Assembly: GCA_027924585.1 (NCBI GenBank)
Contig: BSBM01000602.1
Coordinates: forward strand, 7,935,501 to 7,999,500
Length of the DNA stretch: 64,000 bases
From: Larix kaempferi
Taxonomy: Eukaryota; Streptophyta; Pinopsida; Pinales; Pinaceae
Reading direction: 5' to 3'
Shown: one piece after another, positions 59,135 through 64,000 of the stretch
How the letters are laid out: the number at the start of each line of letters is the position of its first letter
Position numbering within the stretch: the first letter of the stretch is position 1
Notes under the pieces: generated by a model
Told to the model about the DNA's origin: nothing
What the model saw: only the letters and a program-made list of their open reading frames with translations
Databases searched by the model: none
Translations under genes and position numbers: made by a program

Positions 59135-59379
59135 TCTGGAATGGAGGGAATCTAGATCAGATTGGAGATTAATCTTGAGATGGTCAGGGTTCTTATAAGA
59201 AGTTTTGTCTCATCTCTTTAGCTCAGAGCACACGGATCTAAGCTTGGTATCCCAAATGTAGCTGGGAAACCCGAAGCAACAGAGATTCCATGCGTTTTGA
59301 ACTAGATCAAAAAAATTAACATCTTGCAGCCAAAGCTGATTGAACTAGAAAGGAATGGGTCCAAGCTTAACCGAGGAAG

Positions 59380-60078
59380 AGAGGATCAGGGTGATGGGAT
59401 TGTGATCGGAAACAGTAGAAGGAAGGACATGGGAGGCTGGGAGAAGGTATTTTTTAAGGAATGAAGAACTTACTAGAAATTTGTCCAAACTTTCCGCAAT
59501 GTGCCCTATGCCCTTCTATTGTTCCAGGTACACTTCCCATTCTTCAAGGGAATATCCAGCATGTCCAAGTCAGAAATTAGATCCTCCATCTTTTCGCCAA
59601 AGGGATCCCTGACCTTTGTGCCTCCATGCTTTTCCTGCTACGATTTAGTAACATTGGAATCTCCTATAATGATAAGGTCTTTCCCATGCAGGTCCTCCTT
59701 TAACTTTGAGAGGTCTTTCCAAAAATAAGTCTTGTCCCTGTAATGCGTTGGCCCATAAACATTACAGATGAAGAGTGAATTAATACTATCCTTTTCCTGA
59801 ATTTCAGTAAGGATCCAGTGATGGCCTTCCCTGATTGAATTTATGGAGAATTTGTTTGAAAAAAAGGTGGCGATACCTCCTGAGGCTCCTCTTGAGCTTA
59901 GGGCTTTTCCATGGCAATCTTTCCAGAAGAGGCGTGAGAGTGCCATAGTCTCCACATCCTGCATTTTTGTCTCTTGGATTAGAAACAAGTCTTGTCTCTC
60001 ATATTTTATCATGTCTTTGATTGCTTCAACCTTGCTCGAGCCGCCCAAACCCCTGCAGTTCCAAGAGACAGCTTTCAT
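59380..60078 (-). pseudogene. LINE ORF2 endonuclease domain
   Basis: Apurinic/apyrimidinic-type endonuclease that nicks the target. It starts MKAVSWNCRGLGG at 60078 and carries LFLIQETKM (catalytic Glu) and FICNVYGP. It then has LIIIGDSNVTKS with Ser where the family has Phe (GDFN), followed by a TAG near 59638. After a frame change, SDHNPITLIL near 59395 supplies the terminal SDH box. The stop and frameshift inactivate it. Confidence 0.82.
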
Positions 60079-61410
60079 TATTTCTTGATTGATTGGGATC
60101 CTGCTCGGGATCTGCTGTCTGTTTTTGCCCCTCTTAGATTTCTGGCTCTGTAGAGAAGTTTTGTTTCCTCTAGGATTTTCTACCTCCAACTCTCTATGAT
60201 ATCTTTGTGACTTTCTTCCTCTGGTATTCGATGATGGGGCTACATCATGAACTTCCATAGTTTCATGTGACGACGAGTTTTCTAGAGAAACATCTTGCGG
60301 TGTGATTTTGTTGTGTTTTACCATGTCTACCCAAGATCCTCCATGAGTAATGGAACCATCCAATGCATGAACGATCCGTTCCTCTCTGGGATAAGAGGTA
60401 GGAATACTAGTGAGTACGGGAACTTCTTTCACTTCTGTGTCCACTGGAATGGAGTCCGATGCTGGGATTTCTCCTTCTTCCATTGGTAAATCTTGGAATT
60501 GATTGTTGGTTGAGGCTTCCTTTCCTTCTTGAATCTTATCCTTACTTTTTTTGGATTGTGGCCCATTTGTTGAAGGCACTGTTGGAGGCATTTTCCTTCC
60601 TTTTTTTGCTTGCTGCCATCCTTCCTCTTGATTCTTTTCTATGACTTCTTGAGCTGCTTTTGGAAAATTTTTGACAAAGTGACCATATTCATGGCACTTC
60701 TTGCACTTAAAGGTTAGTTGTTCGTAATCTACCTTTTGCATATGCTCCTATCCGTCCATATACAGATTTACTACTTTAGGCAAGCCTTTTTCCAGATCTA
60801 CTTCAACACAAATCCTTGCGCAGGAGAACAGGGGCCCCTTTGGCTCCGCTTTGTCGATGTATTTTCCAAGAGAGTTTCCAATAGCTTGTAGCATTTCATC
60901 ATTCCAAGAATGCAATAGTAGATGGGGGAGGTGAACCCAAACCGGAACCGCTGGTGGCACATATTTCTCTTGGTCAAAAGATAAGCTCCAACAATTTAAG
61001 TATAGACCACAAGGACCCATGAAGTAGGGGCCGCTCCTGAAGATCAGGTCTCTGTCCACTTTGTTTTCGAACAGGAAGGTAAAAAACCCTTTTCCACAAA
61101 AGCAATGCTGCAAACCCCCAGAGATCAAGGGCATCCAGTTCTTGTTGATCCATGCATCCATAGTTTTTGGTGAATGCCAAATTCCAGTGAACTGTCCTAT
61201 TAGACCTCTCTCGCTCAAGGCAAGAGCTTTCAACCTTCAAGCCGCAAACATGATCTGGATTCGAGCGGAAACTGCCCTCTTGACGAAATTCGCATCACTA
61301 GAAACCGAAGTTGAATGAGGAAGAGGAGGCGTGGATGCCACCAGGGCTCTAAACGCTTCATCCAGACGCCGTCGACGATCCTCCAGACTCAAATCCGAAG
61401 GAGAATCCAT
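60079..61410 (-). pseudogene. LINE ORF1: DUF4283-like domain and zinc knuckle
   Basis: Presumed RNA-binding protein of the LINE particle. From ATG 61410 it reads MDSPSDLSLEDRRRRLDEAF and continues to a TGA near 61240. The DUF4283-like domain follows (61233-60748): GLIGQFTGIWHSPKTMDAW, then FCGKGFFTFLFENKVDRDL, then VPVWVHLPHLLLHSW. A TAG at about 60747 interrupts IDG-EHMQKVDYEQ, where a Tyr codon is usual. The knuckle reads CKKCHEYGHFVKNF: the fourth ligand, normally Cys, is Phe. A Lys/Ser-rich linker leads straight into ORF2 in frame. The gene is inactive through two stops and a lost zinc ligand. Confidence 0.8.
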
Positions 61411-61508
61411 CCGAAAATCAACCCTCAGAGAGGGTCGAGGGAAACCCTAATGCAGTCGGCTTCCTGGGCATGGTTACCCCGTGGGTTCAGTTCAAGGACA
61501 ATGACAAC

Positions 61509-63049
61509 CTTATTATTCCATGTAATATATAATTTCATATAGATTAAGAGGAAAGGAATCAAGATAGTGGAGGTCGTGATTTTATGAATGTTATTTAGTT
61601 CGAGTAAGGAGGTAAGCCTACACATTCATCTAAATGTATTGAGCAAAGAATATATACTATATGACATTTATTCTAGATCATTCATGTGTTTCCCTATTCT
61701 CTAATGAGTTGTTATTATACAATTGGTTTGGTTTGTCTTGCACATGGTACCTCAAACTCGAGGTGTTTCATTTTTGGCAAGTGCAAGACTTTCAAGAATC
61801 TTAAAGTGGCAAGATAGCATCAAAATTTTGATTAAAAATGTTATTATTTTATGTACATTATTCGTAAAAAATAAAGAGCAAGTAGAAATCAAATTGAAAT
61901 TGCTTATTATTGTTTAAACTAAAATACATTTCACTAATTTCTTAAAAAAAGAGAGATGGGTGTAGAAATTATCTCAATCATCCAATCACTTGAATGGCCA
62001 CACCAAATGTGACTAGAACTCCATCATTGATTTAACTAGACCCTTTATGACTATATCTTAAGTACTTGCCATTGGTTGGTTATTAGGGACATTAAAAAAA
62101 CTTCATTGTCTAAATATGAATTTCAAATTGAGTCACAAATTAATGGATGCTACCAAAGGGAATGGCTATGCTATATGCAAAAATAAATAGACTCGTAGAG
62201 TGGTAGAGCCCAATTTGCATGAAGGATGAAGACATTCCTAGGAGATCACTCCAAACACATGAGGGCCATTACACATATATGTTCATACCCTAAAGGGTTA
62301 TGAATTTCGAATCAAGATTTCAAAGTAAAGTGAAATCCATACTCAAGCCCATCATTTATCAATTTGTGCTTATTTTCTTTAATAATATTTTAATCTGATT
62401 TTGGGATAGTCATTTCCAATATATTGATCAAATGCATTGCACCTTGGAAGTAAACTAATTATACGCTAATCCCAATGGAGTTTCAAATTAAAGTAGGTAT
62501 AATATTTGGGCCATAGTGTAGCTAATGAGGGAGTTAAAGTAAAGCAGTGCCCGATTGAAACTATGATTGAGAAACTCTTAAGATATTAGGACTCTTGAAA
62601 CCCTTATTTTGTAGTGTTGGTGGGATCATTTATCCATGGAATCCAGTAAAGAATTGCTCAAATCAATAGTTGAGATCTATTTTCATGGTGGTGGATAGAT
62701 TAACTAAATATGCTAATTTTTGTGGGCTACAACATCCATTTATGCTAAGAAACATTGTAAAAACTTACAATTTGAGGACCTAGTTGCCCAACCCAGTGCA
62801 TTTGCACCTAAAATTGCTTCCCAAATAAATCACTTATGTCTTAAACCATGGCCTTTTCCAAGATAACTATCCATGGTGTGCTAAACCTTTATACAACCAT
62901 GATATATTGCCTAAGACCCTTGGTTTTGGAATTGGAACATGGAATGTACCTTAAGAACCATCTATGGTATTCTAAATAACGAAATGGCCACAAATCGCAT
63001 TTGGATACCAAATACTATTTATGTAGGGCTTTTGCAATGGCCTATTTAT
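61509..63049. other. AT-rich spacer, no gene seen
   Basis: No motif-bearing frame and no tandem structure noticed. Confidence 0.5.
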
Positions 63050-63329
63050 GCTACCCCAGATGGGGTGACAAGCAATGTGACCAAGGAAGAAAGGACGGTC
63101 AAGGGAAGGAGGGAAAGGCTCGAGGAGTAAAGGCATTTAACGCCCATCCTCTCGGCCAGGAAGATCCCATGTGATCGAGTTCCGCCACCCTAGCTCGTGT
63201 AATACCGGCGTGATGGGTGTGGTTAATACAACATTCATTCTTAGTAGTGATCTAATGATCAAGAAGTAGCCAACTCCATTTCCTAAGAAGCTCATTCTTT
63301 CCACCATCTGCTTCGCCTCTCCTCTATAT

Positions 63330-63920
63330 GTGCACGATCATAGTAAGGAAATCATGGTCCAGGAAAGGCAGAGAGGCACCAACCATCGTGATCATTATCA
63401 GAGGGGTCGCTCCTCGGCTCTGGCTAGAAGTGCATTGGTCGAATGCATCATAGCCATTATTGACGCGATGTTTGAATTACAATATGAGATTAAAGGGTTC
63501 GGGGAGGAGACTTAGAACGAAGTACGTAGCATCACCCTCAAAGTAAAGAGTGTAATTGACTGGTGCGTAGATGTTACAGAAGCAATGGGGATTCTGCTTC
63601 CATACTTTGAACCTGGGGAGTATTCTAGGCGAATTGTAGAAGGAGAGGAAATCAAAATTGAGGAGGATAATCCCACTCCTGAGACAAACACTTCAAGCCT
63701 GGTAGTGATTGAGTAAGATGGCAGCGCAAGGGTTAAGGATGAGAATCTTTTTGCAACGGTGTTGGAGTCTGAGATGAAGCAGGCATAATCTATCTCCTTG
63801 AGTAGCAGCGTAGATTTGGAACCTGGGGAGCATGGCACGAAGAGGGAGTTGAAGGAAGACCTTGACCCAACCTCAGGTTGTAAGCAATTGAAGGAAACCA
63901 CAATTGCATATCATAGTCAA
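63330..63920 (+). pseudogene. Unidentified decayed reading frame
   Basis: One phase on the plus strand stays coding-like across three stops: SALVECIIAIIDAMFELQYE, then (stop) NEVRSITLKVKSVIDWCVD, EPGEYSRRIVEGEE, (stop) DGSARVKDENLFATV, (stop) LEPGEHGTKRELKEDL, ending in a stop near 63920. The acidic, helical composition and higher GC differ from the neighbourhood. It could be a retroelement gag relic or a dead host gene. No family is recognised. Confidence 0.35.
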
Positions 63921-64000
63921 TGAATATTCCTTCACACTCAATTACATTTTTGTAGTTGTTAATACGGTGGATAGCTCTATGTCCTTGGTTCAATGATTCC

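Larger units (their letters stand above)
54563..61493 (-). mobile_element. Full-length LINE with 15-bp TSD, mutated
   Basis: A 6.9 kb minus-strand non-LTR retrotransposon. The TSD copies are AAGGCCAATGAAAAC (54548-54562) and AAGGACAATGACAAC (61494-61508), with two mismatches. The poly(A) tail appears as a plus-strand T run at 54563-54573. The order is a short 5' UTR (61493-61411), ORF1 from ATG 61410 (DUF4283-like, zinc knuckle), ORF2 endonuclease, reverse transcriptase, zf-RVT and RNase H, then an extra coiled-coil module and 3' UTR. ORF1 runs in frame into ORF2 without a stop at the junction. Scattered stops and frameshifts show that it is dead, but it is well enough preserved to read throughout. 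Confidence 0.88.

Overview
This window reads as intergenic DNA from a large, repeat-rich seed-plant genome. The evidence is a plant-specific Dof transcription factor, plant-type LINEs, Ty1/copia and other LTR elements, En/Spm (CACTA) transposons, a tRNA-derived SINE and very AT-rich spacers. Low gene density and long nested transposons would suit a gymnosperm, but that is inference and no species is claimed. I find one credible host gene: a Dof zinc-finger gene of cycling-Dof (CDF) type on the minus strand (10052-10996). It sits in a GC-richer island of about 1.9 kb with AT-rich DNA on both sides.

Layout. 0-10 kb: decayed LINE and RTE pieces. One RNase H frame is split by a 1.4 kb solo LTR (3238-4654). 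10-12 kb: the Dof gene and its upstream region. 12-21 kb: AT-rich spacer, another RTE remnant, a 2.3 kb inverted repeat (14765-17046), a second palindromic block, a 1.7 kb solo LTR with perfect 5-bp target-site duplications (17659-19375) and a 300 bp foldback MITE. 23-35 kb: an LTR with an adjoining G-tract, then a complete minus-strand copia element (26272-33054). Its LTRs are nearly identical and its TSDs perfect, but pol is ruined and three different minisatellite arrays fill its 3' interior.

36-44.5 kb: CACTA ends, another LTR-like stretch and a large higher-order repeat. GAT-rich microsatellite tracts there alternate with three recurring non-GAT spacers. A small CACTA element (itself holding three tRNA-like sequences) and a probable solo LTR interrupt the repeat. 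45-53.5 kb: a decayed CACTA transposase (Tnp2/DUF4218 type) on the minus strand. A LINE-like element sits in one of its introns, and a SINE and segmental duplications lie upstream. 54.5-61.5 kb: a full-length but mutated LINE on the minus strand with 15-bp TSDs. It carries a third, coiled-coil coding module downstream of its RNase H. 63 kb: an unidentified decayed reading frame.

The strongest candidates for something undescribed are: (i) the extra module after RNase H in the LINE, with a possible counterpart in the element at 47.3-49.3 kb; (ii) the apparently recently moved, non-autonomous copia element with three minisatellites; (iii) the GAT/spacer higher-order repeat; (iv) a CACTA derivative carrying serial tRNA-like sequences. 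All reading was by eye. Homology calls rest on recognised motifs, not on searches.
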